Assembly (NCBI GenBank): GCA_019057385.1
Contig: JAHQJS010000007.1
Coordinates: 587,685-651,684 of the forward strand
DNA: 64,000 nt
Reading direction: 5' to 3'
DNA from: Candidatus Borrarchaeum weybense
GTDB taxonomy: Archaea > Asgardarchaeota > Sifarchaeia > Borrarchaeales > Borrarchaeaceae
The notes under the pieces: model-generated
Database searches by the model: none
Told to the model about the DNA's origin: nothing
Seen by the model: only the letters and a program-made list of their open reading frames with translations
Shown here: positions 27,128-36,020 of the stretch, one piece after another
Numbering within the stretch: the stretch's first letter is position 1
How the letters are laid out: every line of letters starts with the position of its first letter
Made by a program: the position numbers and the translations under genes

Positions 27128-29005
27128 TCAAACACTTGATAAAAGATATCGTTTCAATTCATCTTCTGAGTTATCCGCAGATACAAAGATCGGCACGTTT
27201 TCGATTCCCGTAGCTATGTAACTCGACAATAGCCACTCTCCAGGCGCAAACTCCAGTGTTTTTTCAAGAATACTCCGATCAATCATAAACGTATTACTAA
27301 TTAAGCTTCTGTCATAAGGACGAGGCAACGTCCCCACAAAGTACGTATGAAGTTGCTGTAATGCATTTGTATTTAGATGTGCAATCCTTTGCGTAGCAAT
27401 GCACCCACCTAAACCATATTTCCTTCCCTGCCGCAATAATCTTTCAACTGCTCTCGAACACACTTTATCTATTCCAGAAGAGCCAGCGAAATCGGGAATA
27501 AATTCCTGCGCCTCGTCAAACACAAATAAAATCTCTGGCTTCACTTTAAATCTCCTTTTTCGCCTTTGCAGTACAGCACCTGTGAGATAGATCACCAGAT
27601 CTTTGATATCAGCAGCATCCGATATTGAAATGCAAATAAGCCTTGTATCCCCCTCAAGGAGTTGTATAAGCGCATCATCCGTTATACAGTCGGTTTGAGG
27701 TGAATCATCGTCTTCACATGCCTCAAGTTGTCTAAGGATGTTCTGGCGAGTGGTAGCCCAGGCGTAAACGCCCGATTTATCGTGAACATTGTATTCTTGA
27801 ACAGCCCGTCGAGCTATTTGATCAAGTTCATCGATAAATTCTCGATTTGCAGGCATAGTATCATATAAATTATTCTCCTCTACATAACTAATAATGAAAG
27901 CGGTTATATCATCTAAAGCGTTTACGTAATGGGGTTTTCCAAGGCTATCTTTTCGCAAGACTTCGATTTCTCCAAGACATTGACTATAAGTCGGAACTCG
28001 AACTCTAACCTTACTGTAGAATGCAACCCTGTCCAAATTCATTATTTTTCGAAACGCATTAAGAACTCGTTGGTCCTTTTCAAATTCTCTCGGTTTGACG
28101 ACTGAAGCATAAAATTGTCCAACATCGGCAACTCTCGACTCCAAAAGAATCTTTGACGGAATCTCAGGGTCTGTGAAAAGATCCATCAAAAGAAAAGAAT
28201 ATTCACATGAAATATCAAAAATTATAACTTTTGTATCCTTCGTATGCAGAAGAATCCTTCGCAGAACGTTCGAGAGGAGATTACTCTTTCCGCCGCCCGT
28301 AAAAGCGAAGATACCAAAATGATAGCGAATTAAATCCTCAAAACTCACGTAAATAGGGATTTTGTCTTCGTCCGACTCAAACATTTTTATTGTGCCAAGA
28401 CGTGGATCTTTCCTTGCCTCAGCACTTGTTTCTGCAATAGCGGGTATTTTTTCCAGAATTTTTCCGTTATACATCATGTTGATTAAATCTCTGTTCAAAA
28501 TATGAGCCTTCTCTGCGATTATGGGATACGTAAACCCCTTCTCATATGATATTTCGCCATTTTTAATGACGAGATCATAGTTTATCGGAATACTATTGAT
28601 TTGTACCAGCATTGTAGCTTTATCATCAGACTCCCAATCCGACACAGACTGATCAATAATCTCGAATTGTAAAGGATAATAACTACCATCAGATAAGCCA
28701 CGTAATCCAAAATGTTCCGGCCAGATTCGAGTAATTTCTAATAAGGTAAATCGAGCTACGTCATCTCGACTTTTGAAGTTACGAACGGCTAACAGCATGC
28801 CCTCTTCAACAAGACGCATCAGTTCCTTATCATATTCCACTTTAGCCCTACAATTATACTTAGCTGATGTCGGAGCAAGTGCAGATTCCTCCCTAAATTG
28901 AGTTGGAATTACAGCAGCTAAACGTGCTTTAAATTTCCCTCCAAAATCAGTAAAATAGTCTTGAATATCGAAACTAAATTTATTGTTGGCTTCTGGTTCG
29001 CTCAA
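27128..29005 (-). CDS. herA: HerA-like hexameric DNA translocase/helicase
   Basis: About 625 residues from TTG 29005, chosen because GGAGGT lies seven bases upstream; the longer frame from 29023 lacks a ribosome site. FtsK/HerA ATPase: Walker A FTGGGKSN (about 238), Walker B FVFDEAQEFIP (about 497), and an N-terminal region corresponding to the HAS barrel. VERLLRQGRKYGLGGCIATQ is the conserved sensor segment. It overlaps the nurA stop by 26 bases. HerA pumps DNA for NurA in end resection, and HerA-linked operons are also used in phage defence; the extra nuclease here favours defence. Confidence 0.88.
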   Translation of the reverse strand: MSEPEANNKFSFDIQDYFTDFGGKFKARLAAVIPTQFREESALAPTSAKYNCRAKVEYDKELMRLVEEGMLLAVRNFKSRDDVARFTLLEITRIWPEHFGLRGLSDGSYYPLQFEIIDQSVSDWESDDKATMLVQINSIPINYDLVIKNGEISYEKGFTYPIIAEKAHILNRDLINMMYNGKILEKIPAIAETSAEARKDPRLGTIKMFESDEDKIPIYVSFEDLIRYHFGIFAFTGGGKSNLLSNVLRRILLHTKDTKVIIFDISCEYSFLLMDLFTDPEIPSKILLESRVADVGQFYASVVKPREFEKDQRVLNAFRKIMNLDRVAFYSKVRVRVPTYSQCLGEIEVLRKDSLGKPHYVNALDDITAFIISYVEENNLYDTMPANREFIDELDQIARRAVQEYNVHDKSGVYAWATTRQNILRQLEACEDDDSPQTDCITDDALIQLLEGDTRLICISISDAADIKDLVIYLTGAVLQRRKRRFKVKPEILFVFDEAQEFIPDFAGSSGIDKVCSRAVERLLRQGRKYGLGGCIATQRIAHLNTNALQQLHTYFVGTLPRPYDRSLISNTFMIDRSILEKTLEFAPGEWLLSSYIATGIENVPIFVSADNSEDELKRYLLSSV

Positions 29006-30890
29006 TTTGTGACCTCCTATCACGAAACGTGCTCATATAAAATACAAATTTGCGCAAAGCTGGATTTGAAGTTATCCAGTGCCTGGTCGAATTAATCACG
29101 TCCTGAAAGTATCTATTTTGCCATTTAGCAATATTATCTGCAATAAAAAGAGGAATATTATGCCCAAAGGCTTCAGGAATGCTTGGATCTGTCATAGCGC
29201 TGAGAATGGTCATTACTAAATTCTGTATTTCATTTTTATGGTCTTTTGTTTGATAGTGAATAACATCGACAACCTCATCCACACCAGAAAAATGATTTGA
29301 GAACGTAACTATATTTTCGTTTAGATCAAATTGCGGATAGACCAGTCGATCGATTAACAATACGTTACTTCTTAATTGTGGATCATAATCAGCAACTGAC
29401 AGTTGAATATAGGTTTTGACAAATAACCGTTCAGGAGCAATCTTGTTTTGAATTGCCCCGCGAACGTGTTGTATACCTCTGTCTAAGTCTGGAATTAATG
29501 TTCTAAAGCAGGAATCGTACTCAACAAGCGCCCAAGGCACCTTTACTTTCTGCCAATTGAGAAGTGAAGCTGACTGAAGTAACATCCTGTCGGTGTTGGG
29601 TAAGTTTGCAAATTCTGCGTGAGCTAAATTCTCGAGAATCAGCCCAGCACGGGTTGTAATGGGTATAACTTGTCGCTTGAAGTCACGTGCCGCAGTATCT
29701 TTTGTTACTCCAACTAATAAGATATTGTCTCTCCAACATTTTTCGAGTATCATGTAAAGGCAAAATAAAGTGAGAAAGTTCATATCAAGTGTGGTAAACC
29801 AATGATATTCACCGTCTTTCTTCACTTTCATCAGTTTATCAAATTGCGGGTCAATTTGTGGTTCTTCTAAGAATAGAGCGTCACCAACCATTTTTACAAG
29901 CTTCTTAATGCGTTCCCAAGTATTTTGATAGCGGCCTTCTAACTGATAACGTTCCCCTTGTTTGTGAATGATACCATATCTGATTAAACTTTTCATATAG
30001 CGTTCTATACGCTCTGTAGTTTGCTCATCGTCTATATCAAGGTTAATGCAAACTTCATCAATACTTTGAGGACCATTATTCCTCAAAGAAAAGACAAGAT
30101 AATATTTAAGATAATCTGCTCGTGGTGGAAGAACACCCAATTCAGGATTGTGAATCCAGTATCGACCAAGCCATAAATCATTTTCATCTATTTTGACGCC
30201 ATCAACTTCTACTCCGATGAGAGCCCCATTTTTCTCCCAATGAGATTTCTTTCTAGTATCAACTGCAAGATGCGCTTGATCTGTTGAGAGACTTCTATCC
30301 ATCAATAGAAGCTGGATAGGCTTTTCTTTAGGTTCTGTGATTAATTTATACGCCAGATAATACTCGGCAAACGTCATTATTTGATTTGCAATTTGTGAAT
30401 TGTCTACAATAGTCTGATCGTCAAGCGGTCTCCTTAATGACAGTTCGCCAGGTGTTGTTTCATCGAAAAACGTTTGATCTATCTCTGGAACCTCACAAAT
30501 ATATACAGGGATACAACTAGAACACCCAACTCCTTGCTTGAGAAATTCTTTTGGATAGGTCACAGAAGGTGGGGCATCGCTTTTGAATTCAATTTCGCCA
30601 ATAGCTGCGAAGGCACCTCCATAGAAAATGGCAAGGTCAAAAAAAGATTTTGTGTACTCCGTGCCATCAACCGCAGCATATTTTATTTTGTTTTCTCCAA
30701 AAAATGATCTTGCTGTAACTAGCGCGTCTTCTACTGAAAATTCATCAACCATGAATCGATGAAGAAATTGTTCATAAATGTTTTCAGAGGTTTTGAAGAT
30801 TGACTCATATTCAGTAATCTGTTCAGCAGCTTCCTTTCTTAGTATTTCGCCAACCCTTTTCAACGCTTCGCTTAAGAATGAGGGAGTCAT
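28980..30890 (-). CDS. nurA: NurA-domain nuclease
   Basis: A 636-residue protein with the RNase-H-like NurA fold. The metal-binding Asp is in YAAVDGTEY (Asp75) and the second in LLLMDRSLST (Asp198). It is longer than chromosomal NurA (about 330-450), with a central winged-helix-like insert (about 270-330) and a C-terminal catalytic segment DRLVYPQFDL. It sits between the upstream nuclease and herA, 15 bases after the former. It probably resects DNA with HerA. Confidence 0.82.
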   Translation of the reverse strand: MTPSFLSEALKRVGEILRKEAAEQITEYESIFKTSENIYEQFLHRFMVDEFSVEDALVTARSFFGENKIKYAAVDGTEYTKSFFDLAIFYGGAFAAIGEIEFKSDAPPSVTYPKEFLKQGVGCSSCIPVYICEVPEIDQTFFDETTPGELSLRRPLDDQTIVDNSQIANQIMTFAEYYLAYKLITEPKEKPIQLLLMDRSLSTDQAHLAVDTRKKSHWEKNGALIGVEVDGVKIDENDLWLGRYWIHNPELGVLPPRADYLKYYLVFSLRNNGPQSIDEVCINLDIDDEQTTERIERYMKSLIRYGIIHKQGERYQLEGRYQNTWERIKKLVKMVGDALFLEEPQIDPQFDKLMKVKKDGEYHWFTTLDMNFLTLFCLYMILEKCWRDNILLVGVTKDTAARDFKRQVIPITTRAGLILENLAHAEFANLPNTDRMLLQSASLLNWQKVKVPWALVEYDSCFRTLIPDLDRGIQHVRGAIQNKIAPERLFVKTYIQLSVADYDPQLRSNVLLIDRLVYPQFDLNENIVTFSNHFSGVDEVVDVIHYQTKDHKNEIQNLVMTILSAMTDPSIPEAFGHNIPLFIADNIAKWQNRYFQDVINSTRHWITSNPALRKFVFYMSTFRDRRSQIERTRSQQ

Positions 30891-30905
30891 TAGTTCTCAC
30901 TGAAG

Positions 30906-32213
30906 TTATACTTCTTTTGGAAATAATTTCTCAACCTTTCGCCCGCTTTTCATTTTATTGACTTCTTTCAGTTTTCCGCGGATTCTTACTTTAGGATCAT
31001 CCGTTCTTTTGTTTGTATCTCCATCATAATTCGTTTCTGTAACGTAAACATCCATCCCTACAAAAAGATTTTCTATGCCTACAGATTTCGTCGTGTCCCA
31101 AGAGGACGCCGTACCCTTCTCCAAAGCGTTTTCAATTCGTGATTTATATCCTTGAAATACGATTCCTGTAATTTTTCCTTCCCTTTTTGTATACACATAT
31201 GCCTGTACAAACTTTATTCCATATTCATCAAAGAATTGCTGTTTATCCCATTTAGGATCTTCAATAAACTCGAAAATGAAATCATAACGAATCTCATCTT
31301 CTGGAACTTCCTCAGTGATCTCATTTTCTTCCATTAAATGAGTTTCCTTTACTTCCTGCTTGAACGGTTTGATTTCATGTTTAGGCCTTTCTTTGACCTT
31401 AGGAGAAGGCTTAACTTCAACTTCTTCTTGCTTTTCAACAAGAAGGTTAAAAACCTGACGGAAAATATTTGCTAAATCTTTTGTCTTAATCTTAAGGATA
31501 TACTTACCTTCAGGAAGTTTTTCAATACCTTCAATGAATGGGTGAGTTAATAGATGAATGAATTCTTCAATGCTCTTACGTTTTATTTCAAGTTTTTCAA
31601 GCTTTTCTCTTACTGCTAAACTATTTGCTGTAAAGAAACCCAATCTATCTTGTACAGATTGCATTTCTTCGAGTATAATTCTAAAATGATCCCAGAACAC
31701 TCTTTTATTTTGAATCTTAGTTAATAAATCCTCTACTTGTGATCTGATGCCACCCTTTTTAGTAAACAAATCCTTTAAGTCAATTAGTGTAAGAGGAATA
31801 TTTGAATGACTTTTGACAAGACGTATTAAATCATCAGTTTTCAGAAGAGAAACGTTATGGTCTTTTGCTCGCCTTTCAAGATTTCCTCTGGCAAAATCAG
31901 GCGCTACTACGACTACAAAATTAGCTGTTGTCTTTTCTTTGTGATCGTCCAAAGAGAGCCAATCTATTGAACGATCCGAAATTTTTTCCCTTTTAGTTGT
32001 TTTGGCATCAACATTTACTCTAAATGCCTCTTGCCCAATTCTTGCCGTAAGTAGTACATCAGTCTCTCCACTAACTCCCATAAGTTCTGTATCGAAACCT
32101 AAGAAGTTAAAAGCATCTCTGATTGCTTCTTCAAATTCGGTTGGAGAGTCACTCTTATATTGAGCCTCAGCTAATCGTTCAATAATCGAACTAGCTTTCG
32201 AAATTTTTTTCAA
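30906..32213 (-). CDS. Mrr-like PD-(D/E)XK protein of the HerA/NurA operon
   Basis: A 435-residue protein starting at TTG 32213. Residues 20-75 are a restriction-endonuclease-like core: TEFEEAIRDAFNFLGFDTEL, SGETDVLLTA (Asp52) and VNVDAKTTKRE (Asp69-x-Lys71). A helical middle (about 155-270), a charged linker (about 290-335) and a C-terminal beta-rich domain (from about 340, IRYDFIFEFIEDPKW) follow. The C-terminal domain is not recognised. It is the first gene of the three-gene operon with nurA and herA and probably cleaves or recognises target DNA. Confidence 0.65.
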   Translation of the reverse strand: MKKISKASSIIERLAEAQYKSDSPTEFEEAIRDAFNFLGFDTELMGVSGETDVLLTARIGQEAFRVNVDAKTTKREKISDRSIDWLSLDDHKEKTTANFVVVVAPDFARGNLERRAKDHNVSLLKTDDLIRLVKSHSNIPLTLIDLKDLFTKKGGIRSQVEDLLTKIQNKRVFWDHFRIILEEMQSVQDRLGFFTANSLAVREKLEKLEIKRKSIEEFIHLLTHPFIEGIEKLPEGKYILKIKTKDLANIFRQVFNLLVEKQEEVEVKPSPKVKERPKHEIKPFKQEVKETHLMEENEITEEVPEDEIRYDFIFEFIEDPKWDKQQFFDEYGIKFVQAYVYTKREGKITGIVFQGYKSRIENALEKGTASSWDTTKSVGIENLFVGMDVYVTETNYDGDTNKRTDDPKVRIRGKLKEVNKMKSGRKVEKLFPKEV

Positions 32214-32550
32214 CCCCTCTTATCCTTCTCTAGGATTCTTACCCTCTTATAAAAGAAATTAAATTCTTCGATTTATCTCAATGAATTTATTTTGTTGACG
32301 AATAATCAAATCATCTTAATCCTACTTCAAAGATACTCTTTAGCTTCTTCTGTAATAAAAGCCTTTCTTCCTTTAATATCGGTCAATTCAAGAGCTGAAT
32401 TTAGAAGGAATTTTATTTCTCTAAAAATCTCTCGATCTCTAAAAATATATTAATGCTGAACTTATAATGGGATATCACATATCCAATTTTCAAGTTTGAA
32501 TTAGTTTTACTAGTTGTTATCTTAAGAATGACTTTTCAAGGGGGAATAAA
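32214..32550. other. intergenic, upstream of two divergent defence operons
   Basis: A 337-base gap with the second copy of a coding remnant (32327-32446). It holds the divergent promoters for the nuclease-NurA-HerA operon and the AAA+ pair. Confidence 0.4.
32327..32446 (-). pseudogene. coding remnant, related to 26726-26800
   Basis: On the minus strand a 40-codon open segment without a start codon ends ...GRKAFITEEAKEYL and TGA. About 50 bases of its 3' part match the remnant next to mcrC. The two copies are in the same orientation on either side of the HerA operon. Confidence 0.5.
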
Positions 32551-33165
32551 ATGTCTGATATTAAAAAGGCTATTAGCACTCTAAAAAAGTCTTTTGAACG
32601 TTTTAGCCAAGATTTTTTAAAAGCCCTATCATCTTTAGAGACCGCAGCTGAGCCTCCCTCTACAATTGATAAAAAACTAGCCATAGGCAAACTTTTCGAG
32701 AAACAGAGTAGCATGACATTGAATGATATTAAAACAGGAATTAAAGCTAGTGCACTTAAAGAAATTAAACCTATCATTGAAGTTCTAATAAAAGAGGGAA
32801 CACTTACTGTAGATGAAAGCACCCTAGGAAAAAGTGGAAAACCAATTGGCGATACGATCATTCAAAAAGGAAGCAGGACTACATCTGTTCGGCAAGTTAT
32901 AAATGAAAAGGATTTCTTAAATATTTCACGAGAGGAATACAACAGACTTGTTCTTGCATCTGCAGTAACACCTTATGTAGAGATTGAAAAACTTAGAAAT
33001 AGAGTAACACAAAGATTGGGTATATCATCAAACGAATTTAATACTCTTCTAACAAAACTCAACACTCAAAATCCTGCCAGAGTTCAACTTGATCCAGGTA
33101 CTGGAAAATCTGGGCTTGGAATTGCTACATCGCGAGGAATCTGCTATTTTGTGATTATCAGGTGA
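32551..33165 (+). CDS. winged-helix-like protein paired with AAA+ gene
   Basis: A 204-residue protein with an amphipathic N-terminal helix (1-40) and two small helical domains. LNDIKTGIKASALKEIKPII and a later EYNRLVLASAVTPYVEIEKL resemble winged-helix segments. I do not recognise the family. It precedes the AAA+/nuclease gene by only four bases, so the products probably act together. It has its own leader after the shared divergent promoter region. Confidence 0.6.
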   Translation: MSDIKKAISTLKKSFERFSQDFLKALSSLETAAEPPSTIDKKLAIGKLFEKQSSMTLNDIKTGIKASALKEIKPIIEVLIKEGTLTVDESTLGKSGKPIGDTIIQKGSRTTSVRQVINEKDFLNISREEYNRLVLASAVTPYVEIEKLRNRVTQRLGISSNEFNTLLTKLNTQNPARVQLDPGTGKSGLGIATSRGICYFVIIR

Positions 33166-33169
33166 GAAT

Positions 33170-34984
33170 ATGCAACGTTACTCTTCTCTGGGTTTAGCTG
33201 AGAATCCTTTTCCTCCAACAGGTACACCTACGAGACACTGGATTTTAGCTGGGCAAAGTAGAATAAGAGCCTTTAGGCAATTAAAAGCGGCTCTTGAGGG
33301 AGCATCCAGAGGTAATATTTTAGGAGTAAGGATTTCAGGTGGAAATGGTCAAGGAAAAAGTCATTTAATGCGTCATGCAGAATATCATCTGAGCAAAGAG
33401 CCCGGCATGAAATCAGCTGTTTATATACATTGCCCTTCAGACCCTAGAGTTACACCAGACTTATGTCACTTAACGAAATTAATCTTGGATAGATTAGGCA
33501 GAGAAGATTTCTTAGAAAAACTTGCTTGGGGATTATATGGAGTCTCTTTAGCCAAAAGCTTACAAACTGGATCGTTTAAAGGTTTAAAAAGCAAAAGAAG
33601 GTTTCCTTTTAGAAGAAAGAAACATGATAAGAAATATGTGCAATACTTAATAAATAATTTAAATGAAGATCCGCTTTATATCGATGAAATTATCGATGAA
33701 ATTGACCTTGAAGTTTTGCAAAAAATGGTTAAGGATGATATCGAACGTCATGAAATGAAAGATATCTATGAATCATCATTTATTTCACCAGAAGTCACAA
33801 CACATATTCTTAATTCTGAACTAGAATCTGATAATTGGGAAAATCTGACTAACTTCTTCTATAATAATACAGAAAATGCTTTGATGACATTAAAAACTAT
33901 AGTTAATTTAATGCGCATTACAGGATATGATCTATTCACTCTGCTTGTAGACGAACTAGAAAGGGTAGAGGAAAGCAAACGAGATATCTTTCTGCAAACT
34001 CTTTGCCTTTTATTAGAATATGGTCCTCCTAATACATGTGTAGTTGTTGCTTGTACTCCAAAAATATGGGGTAAGATTCTTGGTATTGGAGAAGAACCAG
34101 CCTCTGATGTTGGCCCTGCATTAAAGAGGCGCTTTACAGAATTAGTACCACTTGAAAACATTGAAATTAGTGATGCGAACGAAATCGTTGCAGCATATCT
34201 TAAAGAAGCGGAACCCGCCCTTGGAATTAGAAAAAGAAGTGAAATTAGCCCTTTTTCTGAAGAATCTGTTGAAATGATTTGGAGAGAAGTTGGTGCGCTC
34301 CTGGGAGACCTTCTTATCTCTTGTTATGTTTCTATCGAACTAGCAACAGATCAGAACAAAAAATCAGTGGATCTTGCGATTTCTAACGAAGCCTTGGAAC
34401 GAGTTATTGCCGCAACAGGTCTTCCATTACAAACGCCTTCTATAAGCCCTCCACCAGCTCTTTCAAATCAAATTCTTGATGATTTCTGGGGAATTAGAAG
34501 AAACAGTGAAAGATCTTTTAAAGTTGAAAAAGCGTTGAGAGAAGTTCTTCAAAAAGCCGTTCCACAAGGAGGAATAATGAAAGTTCATTCAAAAAAGAAA
34601 AGACCATTAACAAGCCAAGGTCGTCGTGAGATAGACGTATTAGCTTATAAGGGGCCAAAACCCATTGGTTTTGAGGTTAAAGCATACGAAATTAAAAATG
34701 AAGTTGCTAAAAAGGAATTAGAAGCGACTTTTCTAATTGCGGATGAAAATCTCGTAAACCATCTTGTTATTGTTTCAACATCAACATTAAGCATTGAAGC
34801 GGCAAATGAATTGCAGAAGCGTTCTGAAAAAGTTTCTTTGGTCTTTCTGGACGAACCAAAACTTACATTGCTCTTATACGTCAGCAACGTTATGGGAATA
34901 CAGCGAGGGGCTTCACTCCAACCAGATGAGGCAATCGAAGCCCTCAAACAAATCGGTGTAATGGAGATAATAGATAACTGCTAA
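33170..34984 (+). CDS. AAA+ ATPase fused to a PD-(D/E)XK domain
   Basis: A 604-residue protein. Walker A is GGNGQGKSH (about 64), Walker B LFTLLVDELERVEE (about 260) and the sensor CVVVACTPKIW, as in STAND/ORC-like or BREX BrxD-type ATPases. The C-terminal domain (about 440-600) is a restriction-endonuclease fold: REIDVLAY (Asp489) and FEVKAYEIK (Glu502-x-Lys504). A single chain that holds both a motor or sensor and a nuclease is unusual. It follows the winged-helix gene and faces the HerA operon, so a defence role is likely. Confidence 0.7.
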   Translation: MQRYSSLGLAENPFPPTGTPTRHWILAGQSRIRAFRQLKAALEGASRGNILGVRISGGNGQGKSHLMRHAEYHLSKEPGMKSAVYIHCPSDPRVTPDLCHLTKLILDRLGREDFLEKLAWGLYGVSLAKSLQTGSFKGLKSKRRFPFRRKKHDKKYVQYLINNLNEDPLYIDEIIDEIDLEVLQKMVKDDIERHEMKDIYESSFISPEVTTHILNSELESDNWENLTNFFYNNTENALMTLKTIVNLMRITGYDLFTLLVDELERVEESKRDIFLQTLCLLLEYGPPNTCVVVACTPKIWGKILGIGEEPASDVGPALKRRFTELVPLENIEISDANEIVAAYLKEAEPALGIRKRSEISPFSEESVEMIWREVGALLGDLLISCYVSIELATDQNKKSVDLAISNEALERVIAATGLPLQTPSISPPPALSNQILDDFWGIRRNSERSFKVEKALREVLQKAVPQGGIMKVHSKKKRPLTSQGRREIDVLAYKGPKPIGFEVKAYEIKNEVAKKELEATFLIADENLVNHLVIVSTSTLSIEAANELQKRSEKVSLVFLDEPKLTLLLYVSNVMGIQRGASLQPDEAIEALKQIGVMEIIDNC

Positions 34985-35136
34985 GAATCCTTAAAATATA
35001 TTTTTTACCTCTATTATACAAGTTGAATGCCAGCAAAATACAAACTAATTCATGTAATCTTTTTTCTAACTTCTCATATCACGATTAAGAAACTTTGCTC
35101 TCATTCTTCTCAGATTTGTTTTCACGAGAATTGATA

Positions 35137-35844
35137 TCATACAAGTTTTGGTAAGATCACATCCCATTCTTTATTTGCAACCCACAAATCAGCTGTATTA
35201 CGACTTGGGAAAATGGAAAATATTAAATCGAATTTGTGTTTCTTTATATGAATTTTATGAACGCTACCATGTTTAAATTCAGGCTTTTTTAGTTTGAAAT
35301 AGTTTTTAGCAACTGTATTTCCCAAACATAAGACTTTTTTTGGTTGAAGAATTTCAATTTGCTCATCAAGATAGCTACGACAATGTTGAATGGCTATTAA
35401 TCTATTATCAGAACCTCTAAGGTTATTTTCCCTATCGCGACCTTGCCACACAAAACATTTAATAAGATCTGTAAAAATCCAAGTTTTTCCTTTATCGTTT
35501 AGTGCCTGAAACAAGATTCTCATTTCTTTTTGATTGAATTTTTGGAGAGGTTCATTTAGGTAATACTCCGCAAATTGAGTAACTTCGGAATCTAAATCTA
35601 GTTGTGGGCGAAAATTTTGCGCTCTCCCTCCACCATGGGCTTCAGCGATAACAAGTAAATCAACTGGTAATTTCACAATTTCCGAGGAAAAACCCAGAAG
35701 CATGTTGCTATAACATTCATTATGCTTTTTGTCATAATGAGCGAATTGAGTCCTATCTAAATAACAGCTTTCGCAGTAAGACCGCATGTTGACCTTTTCG
35801 AAAAATTTTCGACTGGTTGGCTCGGTCAGTATACCACATGTCAT
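35137..35844 (-). CDS. uracil-DNA glycosylase superfamily, Fe-S type
   Basis: About 235 residues from ATG 35844, chosen for AAAGGGA upstream; the frame continues to 35859. Four Cys likely bind an iron-sulphur cluster: Cys24 and Cys27 (SYCESC), then IKCFVW and the later HCRSYLDEQIEILQPKKVL. IAEAHGGGR takes the place of the usual GEAPG water-activating loop, and FPSRNTADLW replaces the HPS motif. This is a family-4/5-like enzyme that removes uracil or other damaged bases. The altered loop suggests a variant substrate. It is in the defence island but may be a housekeeping gene. Confidence 0.72.
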   Translation of the reverse strand: MTCGILTEPTSRKFFEKVNMRSYCESCYLDRTQFAHYDKKHNECYSNMLLGFSSEIVKLPVDLLVIAEAHGGGRAQNFRPQLDLDSEVTQFAEYYLNEPLQKFNQKEMRILFQALNDKGKTWIFTDLIKCFVWQGRDRENNLRGSDNRLIAIQHCRSYLDEQIEILQPKKVLCLGNTVAKNYFKLKKPEFKHGSVHKIHIKKHKFDLIFSIFPSRNTADLWVANKEWDVILPKLV

Positions 35845-36020
35845 AGAATCCCTTTCCATTATAAGTTATTCTAATAAATTTGTAATTCATTTTTTAATTA
35901 ATTTAAAATCATCTATAGATCCTTAAATTAAGACATTCCAAACGAGAAGGCTGAAAAAACATAGATTTCGCCAACAAAGGAGTTATTATTCTAAACAATT
36001 TCTTGTCTATTCAATGGTCG

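Noticed and set aside
26992..27213. Phe/Ile/Leu-rich rightward frame
   Set aside because: It overlaps the end of herA and has the composition of AT-rich noise.
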